This document shows positions 1-5,620 of a DNA stretch of 8,112 nucleotides, one piece after another; the first letter of the stretch is position 1, and each line of letters starts with the position of its first letter. The DNA comes from Prevotella sp. UBA3757. GTDB lineage: Bacteria; Bacteroidota; Bacteroidia; Bacteroidales; Bacteroidaceae. Under the pieces are notes generated by a model. It searched no databases, was not told where the DNA came from, and saw only the letters and a program-made list of their open reading frames with translations. Where the stretch lies: the NCBI GenBank assembly GCA_002371715.1, contig DFGF01000014.1, positions 3,917 through 12,028 of the forward strand, in the 5' to 3' direction. A program made the translations under genes and the position numbers.

Positions 1-200
1 ATGCCCTCGAGCGTCTGCATCAGACTGCCCGCAAAGTTCTGTTGCAGGTAGTCGTGGCTGATCTGGACACCCGTCTGCGACGACTTCATCTGGAACTCGC
101 GCTGTCGGTTGCCAGTCACCGTCACGCCGTTGAGCGTGATGGTACTGTCGGGCAGCGAGCACGCCATGAGTGCTGCTGCCACCATGTTAGTCAATGCCAT
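1..200 (-). CDS. TonB-dependent outer-membrane receptor, N-terminal part (runs off the window)
   Basis: The visible 66 residues start MALTNMVAAALMAC and continue into TLNGVTVTGNRQREFQ and QISHDYLQQNFAGSLMQTLEG. This is the typical opening of the plug domain of TonB-dependent receptors: a V-x-V-T-G-x-R strand, then a helix ending in '..L.Q.LEG[MI]'. By family, such proteins sit in the outer membrane and import siderophores, cobalamin, metals or glycans using TonB energy; the substrate cannot be told from this fragment. The ATG at 200-198 is the first start after an in-frame TAA (209-207). The predicted leader is short, lacks Lys or Arg, and has a possible LMAC lipobox. Upstream of the TAA, the same frame contains ATG at 227-225 followed by I-V-L-R-Q, which would restore a basic N-terminus, so the leader may be interrupted. 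It lies downstream of the small Cys/His protein on the same strand and is probably co-transcribed with it. Confidence 0.72.
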   Translation of the reverse strand, partial: MALTNMVAAALMACSLPDSTITLNGVTVTGNRQREFQMKSSQTGVQISHDYLQQNFAGSLMQTLEG

Positions 201-286
201 TACTTGTTACTGTCGTAAAACAATCATCGTGCCTTCCCACCTATTATTAATAAAGTGTAAGGCTGTCTGTTTCTCCCTATGTGTCA

Positions 287-631
287 CTAACAGGACAGGG
301 TGGGGGGCGCACGCAGACCGACGATGCCGCAACAACTGATGCTGGTGCGGCTGCTGGCGGCGCCGTGTGAGCGCCGTACGACGTGTTGGTAAAGGATGAC
401 GGCTACAACGGTAGCCGCCAGGAACGGCAGACTGACCATCTGGCACAGCACGCAGGCATGCATCTGCATGTCGTAGACGGTGATGTGACCCGAGCAGTGA
501 TGGTGTACGCAATCGTCGCACACCGTCTCTGTCAGTACTGCCGACGGATGAACATGAAGCGACGCCAAAACCACCATTGGCACAAATACAGCCAATAGCA
601 CCCATGAGGCAATATGTCTTTTAGTTTTCAT
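287..631 (-). CDS. Small Cys/His-rich membrane protein upstream of the TonB receptor (DUF2946-like)
   Basis: This is a 114-residue protein with a basic N-terminus (MKTKRH) and two hydrophobic segments (about residues 9-24 and 66-81). Between them is a Cys/His cluster: His26 and His28, C38, C41, H43-H45, C46, H49, H58, C60 and C63 (CDDCVHHHC, then HACVLCQ). Near the end is an LRAPP motif. Small proteins of this shape, with HxHP, CxxC, CxxCQ and a terminal RAPP, recur next to TonB receptors in Bacteroidetes and resemble DUF2946 of proteobacteria; that assignment is from memory. A role in metal sensing or delivery to the neighbouring receptor is inference. I chose ATG 631 over the in-frame GTG at 637 because the promoter at 643-673 predicts a transcript start near 639-640, leaving the GTG almost no leader. 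The gap to the receptor start is 86 bases. Confidence 0.62.
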   Translation of the reverse strand: MKTKRHIASWVLLAVFVPMVVLASLHVHPSAVLTETVCDDCVHHHCSGHITVYDMQMHACVLCQMVSLPFLAATVVAVILYQHVVRRSHGAASSRTSISCCGIVGLRAPPTLSC

Positions 632-642
632 GTTCACGGCTG

Positions 643-673
643 CAAAGGTACGAATAAGCGAGCAAAAAACAAA
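643..673 (-). promoter_or_regulatory. Bacteroidetes sigma promoter for the Cys/His protein and TonB receptor
   Basis: Read on the minus strand, TTTG (673-670) is followed after exactly 19 bases by TACCTTTG (650-643). This matches the Bacteroidetes -33/-7 consensus TTTG-N19/20-TAnnTTTG. The predicted transcript start is about 639-640, giving a leader of roughly 8-9 bases before ATG 631. No other sigma-type box was seen here. Confidence 0.75.
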
Positions 674-679
674 ATTTTT

Positions 680-710
680 TTTGTACTTTCATAAATAATT
701 GCTACCTTTG
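680..710 (+). promoter_or_regulatory. Bacteroidetes sigma promoter for the kinase-RapZ fusion gene
   Basis: TTTG (680-683) is followed after 19 bases by TACCTTTG (703-710), which matches the Bacteroidetes -33/-7 consensus. The predicted transcript start is near 714, leaving about 22 bases of leader before the GTG start at 736. The leader carries a purine-rich AGAGAG stretch. The -33 elements of this promoter and the opposing one are only 6 bases apart (674-679), so the two probably compete for polymerase. Confidence 0.75.
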
Positions 711-735
711 TCGGCTGAAAATAAAAGAGAGAACA

Positions 736-2271
736 GTGCAGAAGCTAATTGAACTATATAAACAGTGGAGTGGGGCGGAGCCCCAGAACGTGCAGCAGCT
801 GACGGCAGGCGGCAGCAATCGTGAGTATTACCGGATGACGTCGCCGGAGGGACGGAGCGTGGTGGGGTGCGTCGGCACCAGCCGCGACGAGAACCATGCC
901 TTTGTCTACTTGGCACAGCACTTTACGGCGTGCAAGCTGCCAGTGCCAACCATTCTGGCCGTCAGCAGCGACGAGTTGCGATACCTGCAGACCGACCTGG
1001 GTTCTGTATCCTTGTTCGACGCCATCCGTGGCGGGCGCGAGGCCGGTGGGCGCTACACGCTGAAGGAGCAGGAACTGCTGCGCCGCACCATTCGCGAACT
1101 GCCCAGGATACAGATGATTGGTGCCGACGGCCTGGACTTTGCCAACTGCTACCCGCAGCCGGCCTTCGACAGCAATTCGGTGCTCTTCGACCTCAACTAC
1201 TTCAAGTACTGTTTCCTGAAAGCCACCGAGGTGGATTTCCACGAGCTGAAGCTGGAGGCCGACTTCCGGCTGCTGGCCAAGGACCTGACCAATGCCGACG
1301 ATGCGCAGGGATTCCTCTACCGTGACTTCCAGGCGCGTAACGTCATGCTGAACAGCGAGGGACATCCCTATTTCATTGACTTCCAGGGCGGGCGCAAGGG
1401 CCCTTACTATTACGATTTGGCCTCGTTCCTCTGGCAGGCCTCGGCTAAGTATCCCTACAAGGTGCGCCGCGAGTTGGTCTACGAATACTACAATGCCCTG
1501 AAGCAGTTTGCCGAGGTACCCTCGCCCCACCATTTCGTCGACCGGCTCAGCCTCTTCGTGCTGTTCCGTCAGTTGCAGGTGCTGGGCGCCTACGGCTTCC
1601 GTGGCTATTTCGAGCGCAAGCTGCACTTCATCGAGTCGATACCGCCCGCCATGCAGAACATCCGCGAACTGCTGGACGAGCGCAACTTCCCCTATCCCTA
1701 TCTGACCGACATCCTGCGCCAGCTGACCGAGATGCCGCGCTTCCAGCAGGTGCAGGCCACCGTCAGTCGTGCCGACGGTTACAGGACCACCGACAAGAAT
1801 CCCTATAAGCAGCACCCGCAGGACGGTCCGGCCACGTTCTCGAAATACGACGCCCAGGGACCGCTGGTGGTGCGCGTCTTCAGCTTCTCGTATGCGAAGG
1901 GCATACCCGAGGACGAAAGCGGCAATGGCGGCGGCTACGTGTTCGACTGCCGCAGCACCCACAATCCCGGCCGTTACGAGCCGTACAAGAAGCTGACGGG
2001 ACTCGACGAACCCGTCATCCGATTCCTGGAGGACGACGGCGAAATCCTGACCTTCCTCGATTCCGTCTATAAGCTGGCCGACGCCCATGTGCGCCGCTAC
2101 ATGCAGCGCGGCTTCACCAGCCTGATGTTCTGCTTCGGCTGTACGGGTGGTCAGCACCGTTCCGTCTATAGTGCGCAGCACCTGGCCGAGCATATCCACG
2201 AGAAGTTTGGCATCGAGGTGCGCATCTGCCATCGTGAGCAGCAGATTACCCAGACGCTCAGCGCCAGGTAA
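736..2271 (+). CDS. AmgK-like amino-sugar kinase fused to a RapZ C-terminal domain
   Basis: This is a 511-residue two-domain protein. Residues 1-340 are an aminoglycoside-phosphotransferase-fold kinase: a nucleotide loop TAGGSNREYYRM (about 23-34), the catalytic loop YRDFQARNVM (catalytic D197, N202) and the metal-binding IDFQGG (D215). This pattern fits the AmgK family (COG3178), which phosphorylates the anomeric hydroxyl of MurNAc/GlcNAc for peptidoglycan recycling. About residues 374-511 match the C-terminal domain of RapZ: VVRVFSFSYAKG, VFDCR..HNPGRYEPYKKLTGLD, then FGCTGGQHRSVY (C469-R475). In E. coli RapZ this domain binds glucosamine-6-phosphate and the GlmY/GlmZ sRNAs. The N-terminal Walker A ATPase domain of RapZ is absent and replaced by the kinase. 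The usual Lys in CTGGKHRS is Gln473 here. GTG 736 was chosen because the kinase N-lobe begins immediately and the promoter lies just upstream. The exact sugar substrate is inferred; the presence of a MurU-like gene nearby supports it. Confidence 0.88.
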   Translation: MQKLIELYKQWSGAEPQNVQQLTAGGSNREYYRMTSPEGRSVVGCVGTSRDENHAFVYLAQHFTACKLPVPTILAVSSDELRYLQTDLGSVSLFDAIRGGREAGGRYTLKEQELLRRTIRELPRIQMIGADGLDFANCYPQPAFDSNSVLFDLNYFKYCFLKATEVDFHELKLEADFRLLAKDLTNADDAQGFLYRDFQARNVMLNSEGHPYFIDFQGGRKGPYYYDLASFLWQASAKYPYKVRRELVYEYYNALKQFAEVPSPHHFVDRLSLFVLFRQLQVLGAYGFRGYFERKLHFIESIPPAMQNIRELLDERNFPYPYLTDILRQLTEMPRFQQVQATVSRADGYRTTDKNPYKQHPQDGPATFSKYDAQGPLVVRVFSFSYAKGIPEDESGNGGGYVFDCRSTHNPGRYEPYKKLTGLDEPVIRFLEDDGEILTFLDSVYKLADAHVRRYMQRGFTSLMFCFGCTGGQHRSVYSAQHLAEHIHEKFGIEVRICHREQQITQTLSAR

Positions 2272-2276
2272 TCTGC
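2241..2276. terminator. 10-bp inverted repeat over the kinase stop codon, possible two-way terminator
   Basis: Arms 2241-2250 (GCAGATTACC) and 2267-2276 (GGTAATCTGC) are perfect reverse complements separated by 16 bases, which themselves can form a small CGC/GCG stem. The right arm includes the TAA stop of the kinase gene. The two convergent genes end 13 bases apart, so a symmetric hairpin could end both transcripts. There is no T-run on either side, so it is not a classical intrinsic terminator. Confidence 0.42.
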
Positions 2277-2284
2277 CTTAACAC

Positions 2285-4693
2285 TCACTTCATCACAATC
2301 TTCTTACCGTTCTTGATGTATATCTTGCCCGGCTGGGGTGTCGTCACCTTGCGGCCCATGAGGTCGTAGAGGGCTGGATGGCCGTTGGCCAGCGTCGCGC
2401 GTTCGATGGTTTCGATGCCGGTAGCCTCGCCAATGATGGGTTCGATGGTCAGCGCACTCTGTGTCATGTTCAGCGTCAGTGTGTTGCCCGTCACCTCCTC
2501 GTTGCGTGCACCGCTCAGTCGCCAGCCCTTCACCTCCTGACCCTCGGGTGCCGCTGCGCTGACGGTCAGCGGGCGGTTGGCAAAGAACTTGCCGCTGAAT
2601 GTGCCGCCCGACACGGGTATGCCGTTCATCGTGATGTCGACATCCTGGCCGCTCTTGTTGACAGTAAGTGCAACGGCAGTACCCAGACTCCATTTCGTGC
2701 CAATATGGTTGTAGAAGTTGGCGGTTCGTCCTTCAGCCCATTTCTTGGCATCGTTGAACTTGTTCTGGATGTCCGAGCGGTTGTCGGCAGGCCACCAGCC
2801 CCAACCGGGATTGTACTTGTCGCGGTGGGCCACAAACTCCTCCATAGCCTCCTGGCGGATGATGTCTATCATTTCACCAGTGCCCTTGCCGTTCATGAAG
2901 GTGCCCATGAAGACGCAGCACTTGTCGATGAAGAGGTTCAGCAGGTCCTTGTCCTCCAGCATGTTCTTGATGAGTGTGGTGGCAGGTGCGGTGAAGGCCC
3001 AGTTGTCGTTGGGATATTTGCTGGGATTGTAGAGCAGGTCGATGGTGTTGAAACTGGTTGGGCGTCCGTAGAGTCCGAGTCCTAAGTCGGTGTCCTTGAC
3101 GATGACGCGCCAGCGTTTCTCCAACGGACAGTCTTTGGCATCGTCGTTGGGTCGCCAGAATACGATGTTGTTGCCAGGGAAGTCGATGTTGCCGTAGTAG
3201 AGGTTCATAATCATCACGTTCAGGTATTCGCTGACGTCCATCCACGTCTCGTATTCGGCCATTGTGTGTCCCTTCTCGTTGTAGAAAGTCTTGAAACGGT
3301 CGTAGAAGTCGATGGTTCCCGACTTCAGTTCCTCGATGAACAGGTCTTTATTGTTGCTGTCCTTCTCGTGGCCAATCTCCACCATGTCGATGTCCTCCAG
3401 CCCGTCGTAGTTGCTGTAGATGTTGTCCTCGTTCGAGCGTTCACGGATGTTGAGCATACCCATATATTCGCCGTTGATGTAGAGCACGGCGGTATGGCAG
3501 GCCTGCCAGTCCATGTCGACGTGCCCGGCCATGGTGCGCTGAATGATGGCATCGCGGAAGTACAGGTCGCCGAAGTCGTTGCCGCCGTCGCGCAGCGAGA
3601 ACGACTTGAATTCCGTCACGCCCGGCTTCTGGTCGGGGAAGAACTCATACTGGAAACGCTTGTGGTCGGGGTCGAAACGCTTGTTGGCATAGAACACCAG
3701 CGACTTCAGTGCATTAGAGCGCGACTGACCGCCCTGTATGCGTATCTCGCCCAGTTGGTTGAAGGCACTGGCCTCTCCCTCCGTCGGGAAGAACTCAATG
3801 TTCATGGGGCGACGCCAGTCGTGGGTCTTCTTGTCCTCCTTGCTGTTGTTGTATTTGAAGAGGCCCATGTAGTTGTCGCCGTTCAGATACAGGTCGTTGA
3901 TCTGCATGGAGAAGACGGGCGTGGTCATCTTCCGTGGGTGGAAGACGTACGACTGTGCCGTGCTCATGGGCGAGAGCCAGCCGTCGCAGAACACCTTGGC
4001 GCGGATGACCGTCGTCTTGCTGATGCTGATGGGCTTGGTGTATTTCGTGTCCGTGGCGGTCGGTTCGCTGCCGTTGGTGGTATAGGTGATATAGGCTCCC
4101 TCCGGACTGCCTTCGGGCAGAGTGAGTAGCAGCCTGACCGACTTGTTCTCCGACGTGACGCGGCCCGGCTGGCTGAACACCGGTGCGCCCAGGATGTTCT
4201 TCGTTGTCTGGCCGCAGTTCGACTTGCCGGGTGTGGGTGTCAGCTGGTAGCCCCACTGGTCGGCGCCGTCGGTCTGGCGTCCAAAGGCTATGTCCGGCGC
4301 CGGCATCTTCTTCATGCCTGTGGGCAGACTGTCGACCGCCTCCTTGTTGGTGAAGAGGTAGAGTGTGCAGTCCTTGCCCGACTCCAGACGGAAGTCGGTG
4401 TGCAGCCCTTTCTCCTCCTTGTCGCAGTAGATGACGATGTAGCCGCCTGCCGCTACCGTCCTGTCAGGCAGTTGCCACGCCTTCTTTTCCCTGTTTTTGT
4501 TGCTGATTTTGTAGTCCTTCAGGTTGATGGCTGTCTCCGTCGGGTTGTATAGTTCCACCCATGAGTCGGGAAATTCATGAATGTCGTCCATGACGCACTC
4601 GACATTCGACTGCATGATTTCATTGATTTTCAGTGTCTGTGCCGACACGTTGCCACTCAGCATGGTGGTGGCCAGTAATGCGATAAGTTTCAT
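2285..4693 (-). CDS. Secreted lamin-tail-domain / CotH kinase-family protein
   Basis: This is an 802-residue exported protein. Residues 1-18 are a signal peptide (MKLIALLATTMLSGNVSA, then Q). About 20-160 form a lamin-tail domain (LKINEIMQSN, SWVELYNPTETAINLKDYKIS, GGYIVIYCD, TPTPGKSN). About 168-252 are a chitobiase-like beta domain (ITYTTNGSEPTATDT, IRAKVF..G). About 258-660 match CotH: IRIQGGQSR, K330-SLVFYANKRFD, the strand YINGEYMGMLNIRERSNED (E418), GNIDFPGNN and WRVIVKDTDLGLGL (D534, D536, candidate metal ligands). A beta domain follows, and the C-terminus (LYDLMGRKV, then IYIKNGKKIVMK) resembles the tail found on secreted Prevotella proteins and related to type A sorting domains. CotH of Bacillus phosphorylates spore-coat proteins; in Bacteroidetes the substrate is unknown. 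ATG 4693 was chosen over a TTG 16 codons upstream because it opens directly into the signal peptide. Confidence 0.87.
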   Translation of the reverse strand: MKLIALLATTMLSGNVSAQTLKINEIMQSNVECVMDDIHEFPDSWVELYNPTETAINLKDYKISNKNREKKAWQLPDRTVAAGGYIVIYCDKEEKGLHTDFRLESGKDCTLYLFTNKEAVDSLPTGMKKMPAPDIAFGRQTDGADQWGYQLTPTPGKSNCGQTTKNILGAPVFSQPGRVTSENKSVRLLLTLPEGSPEGAYITYTTNGSEPTATDTKYTKPISISKTTVIRAKVFCDGWLSPMSTAQSYVFHPRKMTTPVFSMQINDLYLNGDNYMGLFKYNNSKEDKKTHDWRRPMNIEFFPTEGEASAFNQLGEIRIQGGQSRSNALKSLVFYANKRFDPDHKRFQYEFFPDQKPGVTEFKSFSLRDGGNDFGDLYFRDAIIQRTMAGHVDMDWQACHTAVLYINGEYMGMLNIRERSNEDNIYSNYDGLEDIDMVEIGHEKDSNNKDLFIEELKSGTIDFYDRFKTFYNEKGHTMAEYETWMDVSEYLNVMIMNLYYGNIDFPGNNIVFWRPNDDAKDCPLEKRWRVIVKDTDLGLGLYGRPTSFNTIDLLYNPSKYPNDNWAFTAPATTLIKNMLEDKDLLNLFIDKCCVFMGTFMNGKGTGEMIDIIRQEAMEEFVAHRDKYNPGWGWWPADNRSDIQNKFNDAKKWAEGRTANFYNHIGTKWSLGTAVALTVNKSGQDVDITMNGIPVSGGTFSGKFFANRPLTVSAAAPEGQEVKGWRLSGARNEEVTGNTLTLNMTQSALTIEPIIGEATGIETIERATLANGHPALYDLMGRKVTTPQPGKIYIKNGKKIVMK

Positions 4694-4738
4694 TGGTTGG
4701 ATTATGTTACGTTCTATTAATGTATTGCAAATCGTTGG

Positions 4739-4746
4739 CAAAGATA
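4739..4746 (-). promoter_or_regulatory. Probable -7 box of the CotH gene promoter
   Basis: The minus strand reads TATCTTTG here, fitting the Bacteroidetes -7 box TAnnTTTG. The predicted start near 4735 gives a leader of about 42 bases before ATG 4693. I see no TTTG at the expected -33 distance, so the promoter is incomplete by consensus. Confidence 0.5.
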
Positions 4747-4789
4747 GAATATTTTTTTGATTACCTGCTATTTATTCGTAATTATTTTG

Positions 4790-4797
4790 TAACTTTG
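4790..4797 (+). promoter_or_regulatory. Probable -7 box of the nucleotidyltransferase/guaA promoter
   Basis: TAACTTTG matches the Bacteroidetes -7 box TAnnTTTG. The predicted transcript start near 4800 leaves about 15 bases before ATG 4816. The -33 position (about 4767-4770) does not carry TTTG; the nearest one (4756-4759) is about 11 bases too far upstream. This would be the promoter for the plus-strand run that includes guaA. Confidence 0.52.
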
Positions 4798-4815
4798 CAA
4801 CCCAAAGCAAAGAGT

Positions 4816-5610
4816 ATGAAACAAACGATGATACTGGCCGCTGGGCTGGGTACCCGGCTGAAGCCCCTCACCGACACCATGCCAAAGGCCCTGGTGCCCG
4901 TCCAGGGACGGCCTTTGCTCGATATCCTGGTACGCCGGCTCCAGCAGTCTGGCTATGACCGCTTCATTATCAATATCCATCATTTTGCACAGCAGATTCG
5001 TGACTACGTGGCCCTCCAGGACTATGCACCGCTGGTGCATTTCAGCGACGAGAGTGCCCAGCTGCTGGAGACGGGTGGGGGACTGAAACATGCCCGTCCG
5101 CTGTTTCGCGACGACGAGCCTATCCTGATTCATAATGTCGACATCCTCGACAATGTCGACTTCGAGTGGTTTGCCCGTCAGCATCAGGCCGACGAGGACG
5201 CCGTGCTGATGGTCAGCCGGCGGCGCACCAGGCGCTACCTGCTCTTCGACAGTGCCATGCGCCTCATGGGGTGGACGAATGTCGAGACAGGCGAGGTGAA
5301 GTCGCCCTTCCCGTGGCTGCGTGAGGCCGACATCACCATCGACGACCAGCTGAATGTGAGGGCGGTAGCAAACTCTACACTCTCCACTCTCCACTCTTCA
5401 CTCCACGCCTATGCATTCAGCGGCATCCATTCCTTCTCGCCGCGTCTGTTCCCGCTGATGGACCGCTTCCCCGATCGTTTCAGCATCATCGACTTCTACC
5501 TCTCTGTCTGTCACCGTGCCCGCATCGTCGGCCTTCCCAAGGACGACCTCCGGCTGCTCGATGTCGGCAAACTCGACACGCTCCGTGAAGCGGAAGAATT
5601 TATAATTTAA
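4816..5610 (+). CDS. MurU-like sugar-1-phosphate nucleotidyltransferase
   Basis: This is a 264-residue nucleotidyltransferase. Residues 6-29 hold the nucleotide-binding signature of sugar-1-phosphate transferases ([15 protein letters not shown], then MPKALVPV, with R14 and K24). ETGGGLKHA (85-93) contacts the base in the family, HNVDIL (106-111) supplies the metal-binding Asp109, and [16 protein letters not shown] (248-262) is the usual end. With an AmgK-like kinase nearby, the best reading is MurU: MurNAc-1-phosphate plus UTP to UDP-MurNAc. Other NDP-sugar pyrophosphorylases are possible from the motifs alone. Residues 186-197 ([12 protein letters not shown]) are encoded by a heptamer repeat just before [10 protein letters not shown] and are probably an acquired surface loop. 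ATG 4816 was chosen over an in-frame start at 4693 because the longer form has 41 unrelated residues, overlaps the promoter, and the fold begins at [10 protein letters not shown]. guaA follows after 10 bases, which suggests co-transcription. Confidence 0.83.
   Translation: MKQTMILAAGLGTRLKPLTDTMPKALVPVQGRPLLDILVRRLQQSGYDRFIINIHHFAQQIRDYVALQDYAPLVHFSDESAQLLETGGGLKHARPLFRDDEPILIHNVDILDNVDFEWFARQHQADEDAVLMVSRRRTRRYLLFDSAMRLMGWTNVETGEVKSPFPWLREADITIDDQLNVRAVANSTLSTLHSSLHAYAFSGIHSFSPRLFPLMDRFPDRFSIIDFYLSVCHRARIVGLPKDDLRLLDVGKLDTLREAEEFII
5372..5406 (+). repeat. Heptamer tandem repeat (ACTCTCC type) inside the MurU-like gene
   Basis: There are five consecutive 7-base units: ACTCTAC, ACTCTCC, ACTCTCC, ACTCTTC and ACTCCAC. 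Together with the preceding A this 36-base stretch contains no G at all, in an otherwise GC-rich gene. It is read in frame as [12 protein letters not shown] (residues 186-197). The two central units are identical; the outer ones differ by one or two bases, as expected for an ageing tandem array. Confidence 0.85.
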
Positions 5611-5620
5611 TCATTATATT

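Noticed and set aside
207..605. 132-codon minus-strand frame overlapping the Cys/His protein
   Set aside because: The Arg/His-rich translation has no membrane or domain pattern, while the overlapping frame has two membrane segments and a Cys/His cluster plus a well-placed promoter. Only its last codons (227-207) are of interest, as a possible former TonB leader.
754..2232. 492-codon open frame on the minus strand opposite the kinase-RapZ gene
   Set aside because: It lies entirely antisense to a gene with clear kinase and RapZ motifs. The translation shows no recognisable domain and reflects GC-rich third positions.
3266..4129. 287-codon plus-strand open frame opposite the CotH gene
   Set aside because: The Val-rich, featureless translation is typical of an antisense shadow; the minus-strand gene has clear domains throughout.
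4694..4741. TTG start adding 16 residues to the CotH protein
   Set aside because: It would place non-signal residues before a standard signal peptide, and the predicted transcript start near 4735 lies inside the extension.
4693..4815. Upstream extension of the MurU-like protein to 305 residues
   Set aside because: The extra 41 residues would be translated from the promoter region and precede the normal N-terminus of the fold; the -7 box at 4790-4797 lies inside this stretch.
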